A stretch of DNA of 64,000 nt from Gelidibacter salicanalis (lineage in GTDB: Bacteria; Bacteroidota; Bacteroidia; Flavobacteriales; Flavobacteriaceae), in assembly GCF_007997285.1 (NCBI RefSeq), contig NZ_VORX01000003.1:186001-250000 (forward strand), given 5' to 3'. The notes under the pieces were generated by a model. The model was not told where the DNA came from. It made no database searches and saw only the letters and a program-made list of their open reading frames with translations. Positions within the stretch are counted from its first letter, which is position 1. Each line of letters starts with the position of its first letter. The position numbers were made by a program, and so were the translations under genes. This document shows positions 34,058 through 44,052 of the stretch, in pieces.

Positions 34058-35422
34058 TTAATGTTGAACATAAACCGTTTTCCGATTAACGAATTCCATC
34101 ATGCCATCTTTCGAAAGTTCTCTTCCGTATCCCGATTTTTTAGTCCCACCAAAAGGCAACCTCGGATCAGACTTTACTAATTCGTTAATAAAATAGGCGC
34201 CATCACTTACTTTATCCGCATAGCTAAGCGCCTTTTCTATGTTTTTTGTACAGACAGTAACACCTAGTCCGTATCTGGATTGTTCTGAAAGTGCAAAGGC
34301 ATGTTCAATGTCTTTTGCTTTGATCATCGCTGCCAAAGGTCCAAAAGTTTCTTCATCAAAAGCTGGCATTCCGGGTGCTACGTTCCCAAGAATCGTAGGC
34401 TCATGTAAGCACTCTTTTTGAGTGCCACCAAGTACTAACTGAGCGCCTTGTTTTACGGATTCTTTGACTTGTCTGTTCAGTTGATCTGCTAAATCCTTGC
34501 GTGCTAAGGGCCCTACTTGTGTAGTATCGTCTAAAGGATTCCCTGATTTTAAATCACTTACTATCTTTGTGAATTTTGCGACGAACTCATCATAAATAGC
34601 TTCCATTAAGATAAACCTTTTGGCAGCGATGCAACTTTGCCCGCAGTTGAGCATACGTGAAGTAATAGCTATTTTCACAGCATTATCGATATCGGCATCT
34701 TCCCAAACGATAAAGGCGTTGTTGCCACCAAGTTCCAAAACCGTTTTTTTGATGTGTCGTCCTGCAATTTCAGCAACAGCAGCGCCTGCGCTTTCACTTC
34801 CAGTTAAGGTAACCGCTTGAACGGCATCATGTGCGATGATGTTTTCTGTTTCGTCGTGATGAATAATCAGATTTTGAAAGACGCCGTCAGGAACGCCGGC
34901 TTTTGTAAACACTTCTTCAATAAATTGGGCACTGCCAAAGACATTTGGTGCATGTTTTAACAGGGCGGTATTGCCCGCAATTAATGTTGGTGCTGCAAAT
35001 CTGAACACTTGCCAAAATGGAAAATTCCAAGGCATTATGGCTAAAACTGCACCTATAGGATCATGCCTTACAAAACTTTGTGAAGCATCCGTAGAAATGA
35101 TTTCATGAGCCAAAAAGGTTTCCCCATTATCTGCGTAATAATCGCAAACCCAAGCACATTTGTTAACTTCAGCTCTCGATTCGAAAATGGGTTTCCCCAT
35201 TTCCAACGTGATCATTCTGGCGTATTGCTCGGCATTGTCACGCAATATTTGACCAGCATTTCTAATATGCTGGCAGCGCTCTGCAACAGATATCTTTCTC
35301 CAAGACTCAAATGCTATTTGACTTTTAGTCAGTTTTTCATTTAACTCCTCCTTTGTGAGCGCGGTGAATTTTCCAACAGGCTCGTTATTATAGGGATTAA
35401 TACTTTGAAATTCCATGGTCAA
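34058..35422 (-). CDS. NAD(P)-dependent succinate-semialdehyde dehydrogenase family
   Basis: Oxidises an omega-semialdehyde to the dicarboxylic acid. The 454-residue product matches the GabD/YneI type of aldehyde dehydrogenase: [17 protein letters not shown], the catalytic Glu in [12 protein letters not shown], the nucleophilic Cys in [12 protein letters not shown], and the C-terminal [16 protein letters not shown]. It is the last gene of a seven-gene minus-strand operon with an aminotransferase at the other end, an arrangement known from GABA and 5-aminovalerate breakdown. The substrate may thus be succinate or glutarate semialdehyde. 62 bp separate it from the gene before. Confidence 0.92.
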   Translation of the reverse strand: MTMEFQSINPYNNEPVGKFTALTKEELNEKLTKSQIAFESWRKISVAERCQHIRNAGQILRDNAEQYARMITLEMGKPIFESRAEVNKCAWVCDYYADNGETFLAHEIISTDASQSFVRHDPIGAVLAIMPWNFPFWQVFRFAAPTLIAGNTALLKHAPNVFGSAQFIEEVFTKAGVPDGVFQNLIIHHDETENIIAHDAVQAVTLTGSESAGAAVAEIAGRHIKKTVLELGGNNAFIVWEDADIDNAVKIAITSRMLNCGQSCIAAKRFILMEAIYDEFVAKFTKIVSDLKSGNPLDDTTQVGPLARKDLADQLNRQVKESVKQGAQLVLGGTQKECLHEPTILGNVAPGMPAFDEETFGPLAAMIKAKDIEHAFALSEQSRYGLGVTVCTKNIEKALSYADKVSDGAYFINELVKSDPRLPFGGTKKSGYGRELSKDGMMEFVNRKTVYVQH

Positions 35423-35484
35423 TTAGTTTGTTGGTTTGAAATGCGATGCTAATGATTGTATCTAAATTAAGAAGGCGGAGGAAT

Positions 35485-36729
35485 TTAATTCTGCCATTTT
35501 TCCCAATAACTTTTGCCCACATTGGCCCAATAATCAGCCACTATTTCCCATGAAATCTCTCCTCTATGAACTGTAGTATCACCGACTAATTCTGATCTTT
35601 TACGGTCTTTTGCATGAGATGCATTTGCTTTGGCACTCATAAAGCTTTTGTTGACGGTTTCCTGCCAATCGGGCACACCAGCTTCTTGTGATGTTATTTT
35701 AGGTGTTTCAGTTGGAGCGCTTGCCCAAGTAGTATCTTGTTTTGAACCAATGACAGCTTCATTAAATGTAATGAGTTTATATTGCTCCTGAAATCCTTCA
35801 AAGGTTTGAGTGACTTTTTCATTTGGCCAGCGCATTTCCACCACGCCATTGGCGGGTTGATATACCGCAGTAAATAAGGTTCCGAAACCTTCCTTAAATT
35901 TTGTGTTATAAAGTGGTTTCTGAAGAAAAGCATCAGCAATTGCCGAAGCCTTCAATCCTTTTTTTGCCAACAGCTTTTCAAGAAATGCAGAGCGTTCCAA
36001 TGTTTTATTGAACGCTGCATTTTCAGGCCAGTCTACAGTTCCCTGATAGTTGGTTGTAAATGCTGCATCGGTAACAACGGGTTTTTTATCGGGTGCGAGT
36101 TGCACCGTTTTAAAAGCGCCAGTTTTGTCCACAACGGTAACATTGTAGGACATGTGAGAAGGTATCCTTATCAATGCTGCGATGGCGTCTTCTGCATTGC
36201 TGCAGAATTCCAAAACGTATCTCAAGATAAAAGGAATTCCGAAACCAATACCTACTTCTTTTCTTCCTCCAAAAGTCAGAGAAATTGCAAGCCCATCTTC
36301 ATTCATGCCATCTACAGCTCCAATTAAACAATCACTTGTAGCAATTACTTTTTTGCCGTTCCAGGCACTCAATAACTGCGTGCCCTCCATTAAATTTGGG
36401 TGATAATCATAATTGCGCACTAGTTGTATTTCTTCCCCAGATAAAACAGCGTTAGAGCAGGCACTAATGTAGGCAGGGGGTTGAAACCCGGTTAAAAATT
36501 TTGCCGCGACCTCATCAGCATTGGCAAGTTTACATAGTCGCTCGTAAGTTGGCCACATTTCAGGCATGTATTTTTTTAAGGCGGCCTGAGAGGTTTTTAA
36601 ATCCGGAACTTGCGCATTGCCTTTTGAAATTAACCAGGCTTTATAAGCTTCCCAGTGCGTATTATATAGTTTTTGCCATTTCTTTCCTGGTACGCCAAGT
36701 TCAGAAACTGCGGTAAAATGTAGTTGCAT
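35485..36729 (-). CDS. C45-type N-terminal-nucleophile acyltransferase/hydrolase
   Basis: A 414-residue protein of the acyl-CoA:6-APA acyltransferase (peptidase C45) family. These proteins cleave themselves before a Cys, which becomes the nucleophile; here the likely residue is Cys91 in YISACSNAV. The conserved RNYDYHP follows, then SDCLIGAVDGMNEDGLAIS and a partner segment FTTNYQG. There is no signal peptide. In this operon it could add or remove an acyl or peptide group on an amine. This is inferred from context. It sits between the ATP-grasp gene (94 bp) and the dehydrogenase gene. Confidence 0.82.
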   Translation of the reverse strand: MQLHFTAVSELGVPGKKWQKLYNTHWEAYKAWLISKGNAQVPDLKTSQAALKKYMPEMWPTYERLCKLANADEVAAKFLTGFQPPAYISACSNAVLSGEEIQLVRNYDYHPNLMEGTQLLSAWNGKKVIATSDCLIGAVDGMNEDGLAISLTFGGRKEVGIGFGIPFILRYVLEFCSNAEDAIAALIRIPSHMSYNVTVVDKTGAFKTVQLAPDKKPVVTDAAFTTNYQGTVDWPENAAFNKTLERSAFLEKLLAKKGLKASAIADAFLQKPLYNTKFKEGFGTLFTAVYQPANGVVEMRWPNEKVTQTFEGFQEQYKLITFNEAVIGSKQDTTWASAPTETPKITSQEAGVPDWQETVNKSFMSAKANASHAKDRKRSELVGDTTVHRGEISWEIVADYWANVGKSYWEKWQN

Positions 36730-36823
36730 GTATTTAGTGTTTCTTTTTTAAAGCTGTTTTTTATTAAATAATTCAAGACGTAAAGTTCTCTGATTATTCA
36801 GATAAGCTTTTTAAATTAAATTT

Positions 36824-38542
36824 TTATTTCGTTAAAGTACCTGAAAGTTTTGGCTTCTTTTTGTCCTCAACCATTTCAGATTTGTATTGTGAACGGATGG
36901 CCTTAATCCAATGTTTGGCTCTATTGTTCAATTCAAACTCATCGGTCATCATACGCCCTCTGGTTACTAAAATACCCATATCTGCGCCTTCATAGAGATA
37001 ATCTCCCTTTTTGGATATTCTTAAAAAGAACGCTTCATTTTCATTTTCTACGGCCCTTCGGTGTGTATCCATGCGGTCATATTGAATATGTCCTGTATCA
37101 TACATTCTCCAAATACCTGATTTTGGCGAAGCGGTCACGTATTCTATCGTGTCTTCCGTGTGCTTCACAATGAGTTGGCTCCATCCATCGAGGTTATCCT
37201 GATTGGACCAACGCTCGTTGATCGCTTCAATGTCCAGTTCGTATTCAATATCCATCCATTCGAGAATATGGAACACAAATAAGGGGGCATCGGCAAGGGC
37301 AAAAACCGCGTGGTTTGTGATAGAACTCGCTCCTGTTACCCTAGGATTCAATTCTCCCAGATATATTTCGCCATTATCTTGATCGATGAGAAAATCGAGC
37401 TCAAAATAGCCCTTATAACCTTCTTCCCTTAACTGATTTCCGAAAAGTTGTGTATTCTCAATAGCTTTTTGTCTCAATTCTGGGGTAAAAGCATTCGGAT
37501 AAATCTCATTCCCACACCAGCCACCTTCATAAGGTGTAAGTTCTTTAAAACCTACCAATTCGGTCATTAATGGCGCTACAATTGTCCCGTGACGGGTGAC
37601 ACAGGCTTCAATTGCAGATCCTCTACAGCGAATGCGCTTCATGATTTTCACTTCATCTTCCGCTTCAATCTCTTCCGCGTATTTTTTATATTCTTTCTCA
37701 TTGGAAATGAAAAAGGTCGTATGTCCTGAATCACCAAAAGGCGTTTGGATGACCAATTTTGTGCCAAGTTCTTTAGAAATCTTAGTCAGGTGCTTATAAT
37801 CTTTTACGTTTGAAAGTACATAAGGAACACATGCCACACCTGCTCTTTCGGCAATTCTATTTGTATTGACTTTATTATCTAGAAAGGTTCGCATCTCTGC
37901 ACTTGGGAACATGATCTCCAGACCCAATTTTTCAGCGAGTCTTTCGGTTTCTTCATTAAACATTAAAAACATTGCCTTACCTGGCCTGCCATCCACAGAT
38001 CTTGTTTTAAGATAATCCTGAACTTCGGGATGTTGCAGCAAATAGTTATTGATGTCTTCAATGCCATCAAAATCATCATGCGGAATTTCTTGTTTTGGAG
38101 AGAACACATTGGGATGTAATCCATCAAAGCACTCAATATAAGTAATGAACTTGAAACCCTTAATCCATTCATCGGCTCCTAAAAGATTAAAATTGGTAGC
38201 GCTGATAAAATATAAGGGCTCCTCATTTTTATGAAAAGATCTACGGATATCAGAAACACCCTTTAATGCCTTATTTGAGGAGACAGAAGATGTACCAGAC
38301 TTTTTAGTGCCTGTAACCTTGTTAGACGATTTAGCAGGTTTAGCCTTGACTTTAGACGGTTTAGCCGCAAGTTTTGAGGTTGCTTTTTCTGTTTTCGAAT
38401 TTGATGCAGAATGATTGTTCTCTTTTTTGCTCTTTCCCCTAATCGGAATTTTTGTTCTATCGGTTCCTGTTTTTATTGGAGCTTTTGCTTTTTTATCTTC
38501 TGTCCCTTTTGATTTGGGCGTATTTGGTTTTTTATCATCCAT
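36824..38542 (-). CDS. ATP-grasp ligase with a Lys-rich N-terminal extension
   Basis: A 572-residue protein. Residues 1 to about 95 are a low-complexity Lys/Ser/Thr tail (KPNTPKSKGTEDKKAKAP and similar). An ATP-grasp domain follows: NTNRIAERAGVACVPYVLS, GTKLVIQTPFGDSGHTTFF, MKRIRCRGSAIEACV, and the metal-binding GYFELDFLID and YLGELNPRVTGASSIT. It is often annotated as biotin carboxylase, but no biotin carrier gene is near. An acid-amine ligase acting on the decarboxylase product is a better fit to the operon; this is inference. 11 bp downstream of the decarboxylase gene. Confidence 0.85.
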   Translation of the reverse strand: MDDKKPNTPKSKGTEDKKAKAPIKTGTDRTKIPIRGKSKKENNHSASNSKTEKATSKLAAKPSKVKAKPAKSSNKVTGTKKSGTSSVSSNKALKGVSDIRRSFHKNEEPLYFISATNFNLLGADEWIKGFKFITYIECFDGLHPNVFSPKQEIPHDDFDGIEDINNYLLQHPEVQDYLKTRSVDGRPGKAMFLMFNEETERLAEKLGLEIMFPSAEMRTFLDNKVNTNRIAERAGVACVPYVLSNVKDYKHLTKISKELGTKLVIQTPFGDSGHTTFFISNEKEYKKYAEEIEAEDEVKIMKRIRCRGSAIEACVTRHGTIVAPLMTELVGFKELTPYEGGWCGNEIYPNAFTPELRQKAIENTQLFGNQLREEGYKGYFELDFLIDQDNGEIYLGELNPRVTGASSITNHAVFALADAPLFVFHILEWMDIEYELDIEAINERWSNQDNLDGWSQLIVKHTEDTIEYVTASPKSGIWRMYDTGHIQYDRMDTHRRAVENENEAFFLRISKKGDYLYEGADMGILVTRGRMMTDEFELNNRAKHWIKAIRSQYKSEMVEDKKKPKLSGTLTK

Positions 38543-38553
38543 AATTGTTGATT

Positions 38554-41301
38554 TTATTTGATTAATTTCTTTTTATTATTATTTCCCATGGAGCCCATGG
38601 AGGTAACGGTCTTTTGCCTGTTCAATACATTATCTTTAAAAATTCGCAACCCTAAATCAGCACGGTACCCATGAATTTCTGACACATCTAATGCCGTTAA
38701 AAACTTGATAATTTCTTTACTGACCACTTGGCCGGGAACAAGTACAGGGAATCCTGGAGGATAAGGGATTATAAACGAAGAAGCGACCAAAGTTCTATTG
38801 TTTTCCATAGCAGGCAGGCATTCTAACAATGGCATATATTCGTAATTCTCTTCATTATAAGCCAAGAAAAAAGCTTCTCTGATATTACCTCCCGGAACGC
38901 CCGGAACCGCTTGGAATGACTCATGGAAATAACTAAAATCAGGTAATGGGGGAAAATCTTTGGTTAATGAATGAATCTTATCCTGGCGGATCTTGTTTTC
39001 TTTAGCGCTTAAGGAACGTAATTCCTTATCCAATTCATCTGCAATTTTCAGTAAGGCATTGGTGAGATAGGTCACGCTGCCTCTGGTAGTACCAATATTG
39101 GTCATAAATAAGACCGTGTTTCTGGAGGTTTTATTGATCTGGATATTAAATTTATCCATGAGGTATTTATTTTTGAACGTGTCTCCATCTACTCCGGTAC
39201 GACCTACATGCAGGGTTATTTTGGTTGGGTCTAGTACAAATTCATCTTTCTCCCAGGCAGTTTCCATTCTGTTCCAGCCTTCTTTAGGCGTGTAATATTC
39301 AGAAAGTCCTGATTTGCGCAGTTCCTTAGGGATAAAATCACTCACTGTTAATACATCAAAATATTTATTGAGTCGTGGATGATCGTTTATTTTTGCGCGG
39401 AGCACCATGGCCATTTCTATACTTTTTTCCACGAGTTCGTAACCTTCAAACTGCACTTGCCTTCTACCGACATCTAATGAAGCTAGCATTTGGTAGTTTG
39501 GCGAGGTTGAGGTATGTGTCATATAAGCTTCCATAAACGTATTTTCACTCTTTCGTCGGAAGTCTTCATCCCAAATATGAATCATTGAGCCTTGGCGGAA
39601 GCTGCTCAGTGTTTTGTGCGTACTTTGGGTGGAATACACTCTGATTCTAACTTTATCAGGATCTGGAAGACAAAGGATGTCATTCTTTTTAAGATTCTTG
39701 ATATGGGCATCATATTCTTCTCTATAGGCGCTGCTCCTGTATTTTTCATACAGTTTTTGAGCGACAAACATGCCTGTTCTTTGTTTATAATTATAGGTGA
39801 ATCCCGCAAAAGCAAACCAAGCTTCGTCCCACAAAAAGACCATGTCAGGTTTTATGGCGAGAATTTCCTGCATTACTTTTTCAACATTGTAAACCAGTCC
39901 GTCAAAAGTACAGTTGGTGAGCAGCAACATTTTTACAAGATCCAATCTTCCTGCGGCCTTCAAATGAAGTAATTTTTCTTTGATCTGTTCCAAAGGAACT
40001 GCACCGTACATTGAATATTCCTCAATAGGGTAAGAATCCAAATAAACAGGGTAGGCTCCTGCCAAAACCAATCCGTAATGATGTGATTTATGGCAGTCCC
40101 GATCAATGAGAATCACGTCGCCTGGTTTTACAAGCGCCTGCACTACAATCTTGTTGGCTGTTGACGTTCCGTTAGTTACAAAAAAAGTATTTAAAGATCC
40201 ATAAGCGTCACTGGCCATCTCCTGTGCTTTTTTTAAAGATCCCGTTGGCTGAAGTAAAGAATCCAAGCCACCAGTTGTAGAAGACGTTTCTGCCAAAAAC
40301 ATATTTCGGCCGTAGAAGCTCCCGAAATCATTGATCCATCTGGATTTAAAAACTGAATTCCCTCTAGAAATTGGCATGGCATGAAAGATACCGGTCGGTT
40401 TTTTACTATATTCCTTTAAGGCAGAAAAGAATGGCGTTTCATAGCGTTCGCTTATTCCCCTTAAAATAGTAAGGTGCAATTCTTGTAAATCTTCAGTTCT
40501 GTAAAAAATCCTTTTAAAACTTTTCAGGGTACTGTCTTTAAGATTTCCCAACGCAGTGTCTGTGACGTAATAGGTATCAAGTTCGGGTCTAAACTTCTTG
40601 ACAAGATTACTTAAAAGTGGCCCCAGCTCAGAGGATGGTTTGGCAGCCAGATCAAGTTTCAAGACATTTTGGATAAAAGGTTTTAAGGTGGGTGTTAGTT
40701 TTTTGGAATGATAGGGCGGGGCGTAACGCACCACCACGGCTTGGATATTATAATTAAAGTGCAAGGCAATCAGTGCATCCTCAAAAGACCGCTGCACCAC
40801 TATGTCGTAAGTAAATTGCTCGTTGGCACCACGAATATCCTTAAGATCGTTTCTCAGTTTATTTTCCTCCTGAACGGAAATATCTTCAACAAACAAAACT
40901 TCGAAATAATTTTTTTTCACCCCTTCTTGATGCTCTCCTTTTTCTGAAGTAGCAACTCCACTCTCATCATCTTCAAATAAATCTGGATTACTTCTGTATT
41001 TATCACTTACCAAATTTTTGGTGATCTCAGCTATTTTATGCGCCAGGGCTGTATGTTCCTGCCTATCCAACATGTCTTTTAGTACTTGTAAACACGATTT
41101 TCCGGGAAAAGCAAAATAACTTTCCACACCCTCAAGCTCCTTTATAATGTTGCGAAGGCTACTTTTTAGATCTTTTTCTTCTGAAGCTCCACGGTTGCAA
41201 TGGTCAAGTTTGATGGATTGACTTTTTAAGGTATTCCACGACTCCAATCGAAGCTGTGCAACATTATAATGATAGGAACGAAGCTGTTTTTTGTCTGGCA
41301 T
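38554..41301 (-). CDS. Orn/Lys/Arg decarboxylase (PLP fold type I)
   Basis: Decarboxylates a basic amino acid to a diamine or agmatine. The 915-residue product is longer than the roughly 710-760 of the E. coli enzymes. The N-terminal third contains a response-regulator-like wing (FEVLFVEDISVQEENKLRND, about residues 130-215). The PLP core has TFFVTNGTSTANKIVVQALV, DRDCHKSHHYGLVLAGA, FLWDEAWFAFAGF and the cofactor lysine K563 in STQSTHKTLSSFRQGSMIH. The substrate among Arg, Lys and Orn cannot be fixed by eye. It is co-transcribed with a VOC gene upstream (5 bp) and the ATP-grasp gene downstream. Confidence 0.93.
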   Translation of the reverse strand: MPDKKQLRSYHYNVAQLRLESWNTLKSQSIKLDHCNRGASEEKDLKSSLRNIIKELEGVESYFAFPGKSCLQVLKDMLDRQEHTALAHKIAEITKNLVSDKYRSNPDLFEDDESGVATSEKGEHQEGVKKNYFEVLFVEDISVQEENKLRNDLKDIRGANEQFTYDIVVQRSFEDALIALHFNYNIQAVVVRYAPPYHSKKLTPTLKPFIQNVLKLDLAAKPSSELGPLLSNLVKKFRPELDTYYVTDTALGNLKDSTLKSFKRIFYRTEDLQELHLTILRGISERYETPFFSALKEYSKKPTGIFHAMPISRGNSVFKSRWINDFGSFYGRNMFLAETSSTTGGLDSLLQPTGSLKKAQEMASDAYGSLNTFFVTNGTSTANKIVVQALVKPGDVILIDRDCHKSHHYGLVLAGAYPVYLDSYPIEEYSMYGAVPLEQIKEKLLHLKAAGRLDLVKMLLLTNCTFDGLVYNVEKVMQEILAIKPDMVFLWDEAWFAFAGFTYNYKQRTGMFVAQKLYEKYRSSAYREEYDAHIKNLKKNDILCLPDPDKVRIRVYSTQSTHKTLSSFRQGSMIHIWDEDFRRKSENTFMEAYMTHTSTSPNYQMLASLDVGRRQVQFEGYELVEKSIEMAMVLRAKINDHPRLNKYFDVLTVSDFIPKELRKSGLSEYYTPKEGWNRMETAWEKDEFVLDPTKITLHVGRTGVDGDTFKNKYLMDKFNIQINKTSRNTVLFMTNIGTTRGSVTYLTNALLKIADELDKELRSLSAKENKIRQDKIHSLTKDFPPLPDFSYFHESFQAVPGVPGGNIREAFFLAYNEENYEYMPLLECLPAMENNRTLVASSFIIPYPPGFPVLVPGQVVSKEIIKFLTALDVSEIHGYRADLGLRIFKDNVLNRQKTVTSMGSMGNNNKKKLIK

Positions 41302-41306
41302 AAATT

Positions 41307-41714
41307 TTATGTATTTGAGTGTAAGGCAAGTTTATTTCCTTCAGAATCGATGAAAATGGCAAAATAACCCGACTCTTTTTTAATGAGCGTTTTAGGCATT
41401 ATAATCCGTCCGCCTGCTGGTTCAACACGTTGCAGAACTTGGTATAAATCTTTACCGCCATTAAGATATATCAAAGTTCCCGTATCACTGGGTGTGGAAC
41501 CGGGCCCCGCAACTATGGCGCCTCCTATCCCTTTATCGGCAGGAAAAAAGGCCATAGCATAATTGCCTTCATGGTTTTTCTCCATCTCCATATTGAAAAT
41601 GTGATTGTAAAAATCTACCGCCTGCTGAAAATTAATGGCTGGGATTTCAAACCAGCTAATGAAATCCTTTACAGATTGTGCTTCTTTTTTTTTCTTTGGT
41701 GATATTCCTCCCAT
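41307..41714 (-). CDS. VOC-family (glyoxalase-like) protein
   Basis: A 135-residue protein with the paired beta-alpha-beta-beta-beta modules of the vicinal oxygen chelate fold: ISWFEIPAINFQQAVDFYNHIFNMEM in the first and VLQRVEPAGGRIIMPKTLIKKESGYFAIFIDSEGNKLALHS in the second. It resembles the common VOC proteins whose activity is unknown. Metal ligands are not certain. A short Lys-rich start (GGISPKKKKEAQ) precedes the domain. In the operon it might detoxify or isomerise an intermediate. Confidence 0.85.
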   Translation of the reverse strand: MGGISPKKKKEAQSVKDFISWFEIPAINFQQAVDFYNHIFNMEMEKNHEGNYAMAFFPADKGIGGAIVAGPGSTPSDTGTLIYLNGGKDLYQVLQRVEPAGGRIIMPKTLIKKESGYFAIFIDSEGNKLALHSNT

Positions 41715-41725
41715 ATTATTCAGTT

Positions 41726-42661
41726 TTATACCTCTCCAAATCCTTTGTAACCGGTTGGATTGGATGGTGGTTCATATTCGTTTTCCTGCATTTTTAATTT
41801 GGCCAAAGTATCAAGTTTGGTGTGCTTAATAAGTGGTCCCAGTGAATCTAAGTAGGGCAAATGCGCACCTTGTTGGTAAATCCCGAACTGGCCAATATGA
41901 TCCCGGAAACTTTTTAATGGTTGTCCCAATCTGAGTACGCCTAATTCCCTGCTACGTCTAACTCTCTCTATATTCAATTCTAGTGGGAAAATTTCTTCAT
42001 TCCCCTCTGCCTGATAAATGACACGCCCATCAGGCCCGCAAACCAATGATCGTCCGTTACCTCCAGATTCGAGTCCGTTGACATCAAAAAAGTAGCATTG
42101 ATTAACCGCTGCCATGGCACGAACAATAGATAATTCGATATCCCTATCAATAGTTCCGGTCATGGTGGGATGCAAAATAACTTCAGCGCCCATGACAGCA
42201 AGTGTTCGTACGGTTTCAGGAAACCACATGTCATAACATATGGAAATACCAAACCTGGCAACTCCTGGTACGTCAAAGACACAAAAATCTGATCCTGGAG
42301 TTACACCTATTTCGTATGGAAAAAAGGGAAACATTTTTCTATATCTAGTGACAATCTCCCCTTGAGGATTTATGACCGTAGTGGTGTTGAAAATATGTCC
42401 TTCACTTTTCTCAAAAATAGATCCTGGCAGAAGCCATATGCCATGTTTTTTCGCCATGGCCTGCATTTCCCGTTCAAAATTTCCTGGAACAACTTCTGCC
42501 GTGTGGGTCAGAGGTCCATAAGCGCACAATTCACTAAAAACGACCATCTCTACCCAAGGATAGAGACTCATTGTAATATTTAATTTCAGCTTCATCATCT
42601 CCACATTGGATGCGACAGCCGATACTTTCATTTGTATTCCTGCAATTGCAAATGGTTTCAT
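41726..42661 (-). CDS. Nitrilase-superfamily amidohydrolase
   Basis: A 311-residue carbon-nitrogen hydrolase. The Glu-Lys-Cys triad is visible: Glu in VVFSELCAYG (about residue 44), Lys in TRYRKMFPFFPYE, Cys in GISICYDMWFPET. Members include N-carbamoylputrescine amidase and 5-aminopentanamidase (DavA). In this operon it would cleave an amide of a diamine- or guanidine-derived acid, releasing the omega-amino acid used by the adjoining aminotransferase. This step is inferred. It follows the aminotransferase by three bases. Confidence 0.9.
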   Translation of the reverse strand: MKPFAIAGIQMKVSAVASNVEMMKLKLNITMSLYPWVEMVVFSELCAYGPLTHTAEVVPGNFEREMQAMAKKHGIWLLPGSIFEKSEGHIFNTTTVINPQGEIVTRYRKMFPFFPYEIGVTPGSDFCVFDVPGVARFGISICYDMWFPETVRTLAVMGAEVILHPTMTGTIDRDIELSIVRAMAAVNQCYFFDVNGLESGGNGRSLVCGPDGRVIYQAEGNEEIFPLELNIERVRRSRELGVLRLGQPLKSFRDHIGQFGIYQQGAHLPYLDSLGPLIKHTKLDTLAKLKMQENEYEPPSNPTGYKGFGEV

Positions 42662-42664
42662 ATA

Positions 42665-43978
42665 TTATTGTTGTATAGCTTTACTAATTTCGGTTTCCAA
42701 AATGGATAACCCTTTTTCTAATTCTTTGTCTGTTATGACCAAAGGCGAAAGAATCCGTATTATATTTTTATAGGTTCCTGCACTTAACACGATCAATCCA
42801 TTTTCCGCACAGCCTTTTACTATTTCTGAACATATTTCAGAATTAGGTTGTCGCTGATCATCGCTTTTCACAAATTCAATACCTATCATGGCGCCAACGC
42901 CTCTTACATCTCCAATTTCCGGATGTTGCTTCATTAAGCTTTGCAACCTATTCATAATGACTTGACCAATTTTTACTGCTTTTTCATTCAGATTGATCTC
43001 TTTCATGTATTTGATTGTAGCGGATGCCGCTACACAACATATGGGACTACCAATGTAGGTGCCTCCAATAGAGCCTACAGCGGCGGCGTCCATAACGTCT
43101 GCTTTACCAACAACGGCCGCAATGGGTAAGCCGGACCCTAAGGACTTAGCATAGGTACTTATGTCTGGCAGTACGCCATAATGTTGCCAACTTGCCCAAT
43201 GTCCTGTCCTACAAAATCCGCTTTGCACTTCGTCCATAATAAGCATAATGCCATGCGTATCACAAAATGCTCTAAGACCTTCCAAATATTTTTGAGGAAC
43301 TGGATTAAAGCCTCCTTCACCTTGGATCGGTTCTATAATGACTGCAGCAACGTTTTTAACGTCTACGAGATTAAGTGCACTTTCATGAAGTCTTTTCAAT
43401 TCGTCCTCCACAAATTCTTCCATAGTTCTTGTGCCATGATATCTATAAAAATTTGGAAAAGGAAGCCTATAGACCTCAGGTGCGAAAGGGCCACAATCAT
43501 ATTTATAACTTATTTTGCTGGTGAGTGTCATGGCCATCATGGTTCGACCATGATACGCGTCAGTATAGCAAAGAATTGCCGGCCTATTAGTAGCCTGACG
43601 TGCAATTTTTATGGCATTCTCTACAGCTTCTGCACCGGTACTAGCTAACATTACCTTTGTTTTTTCACCATGGGGTAGAATTTCTGCGAGTTCTTCGCAC
43701 AAGGTTATATATGGTTCATAGGTAACAACATTAAAACTTGTATGCAAATACTTTCCTGCTTGCTCCCGTATAGCTTCCACAACAGGTTCTGGGCAATGAC
43801 CGGCATTTACTACGCCAATACCTCCGGCAAAATCAATGAGTTCTCGACCATCAACATCAGTGATGATAGCTCCTTTTGCGTCCTTAACTGTAGCGGTATT
43901 AAACACGCCAACTCCATTTGCAACAATCTTTTTTCTTCTCTCAAAAAGATCTTGCGATTCTGTCATTTTTCTTGTCAT
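42665..43978 (-). CDS. Class III aminotransferase (GABA / 5-aminovalerate type)
   Basis: PLP enzyme that moves the omega-amino group of GABA or a homologue to 2-oxoglutarate. The 437-residue product has DVDGRELIDFAGGIGVVNAGHCP, LASTGAEAVENAIKIARQAT, YHGRTMMAMTLT, IIEPIQGEGGFNPVP, LIMDEVQSGFCRTG and the PLP lysine in TYAKSLGSGLPIAAV. It is close to GabT/PuuE/DavT. First gene of the operon; the perfect palindrome at 44053-44069 lies 75 bp upstream and is a good candidate for its operator. Confidence 0.94.
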   Translation of the reverse strand: MTRKMTESQDLFERRKKIVANGVGVFNTATVKDAKGAIITDVDGRELIDFAGGIGVVNAGHCPEPVVEAIREQAGKYLHTSFNVVTYEPYITLCEELAEILPHGEKTKVMLASTGAEAVENAIKIARQATNRPAILCYTDAYHGRTMMAMTLTSKISYKYDCGPFAPEVYRLPFPNFYRYHGTRTMEEFVEDELKRLHESALNLVDVKNVAAVIIEPIQGEGGFNPVPQKYLEGLRAFCDTHGIMLIMDEVQSGFCRTGHWASWQHYGVLPDISTYAKSLGSGLPIAAVVGKADVMDAAAVGSIGGTYIGSPICCVAASATIKYMKEINLNEKAVKIGQVIMNRLQSLMKQHPEIGDVRGVGAMIGIEFVKSDDQRQPNSEICSEIVKGCAENGLIVLSAGTYKNIIRILSPLVITDKELEKGLSILETEISKAIQQ

Positions 43979-44052
43979 ATATAAGTATCTGTGCTAAGAA
44001 TATAAGGTAAATTGAGGTTTTCTGCTATATTTATTGAGTTTAATTAGTTTTT

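Noticed and set aside
36824-38542. Biotin carboxylase as the name for the ATP-grasp gene
   Set aside because: No biotin carrier or carboxyltransferase gene is adjacent, and the context points to an acid-amine ligase.
43181-43648. 155-codon plus-strand frame inside the aminotransferase gene
   Set aside because: The minus-strand class III aminotransferase is intact with all motifs; the antisense frame has unnatural composition.
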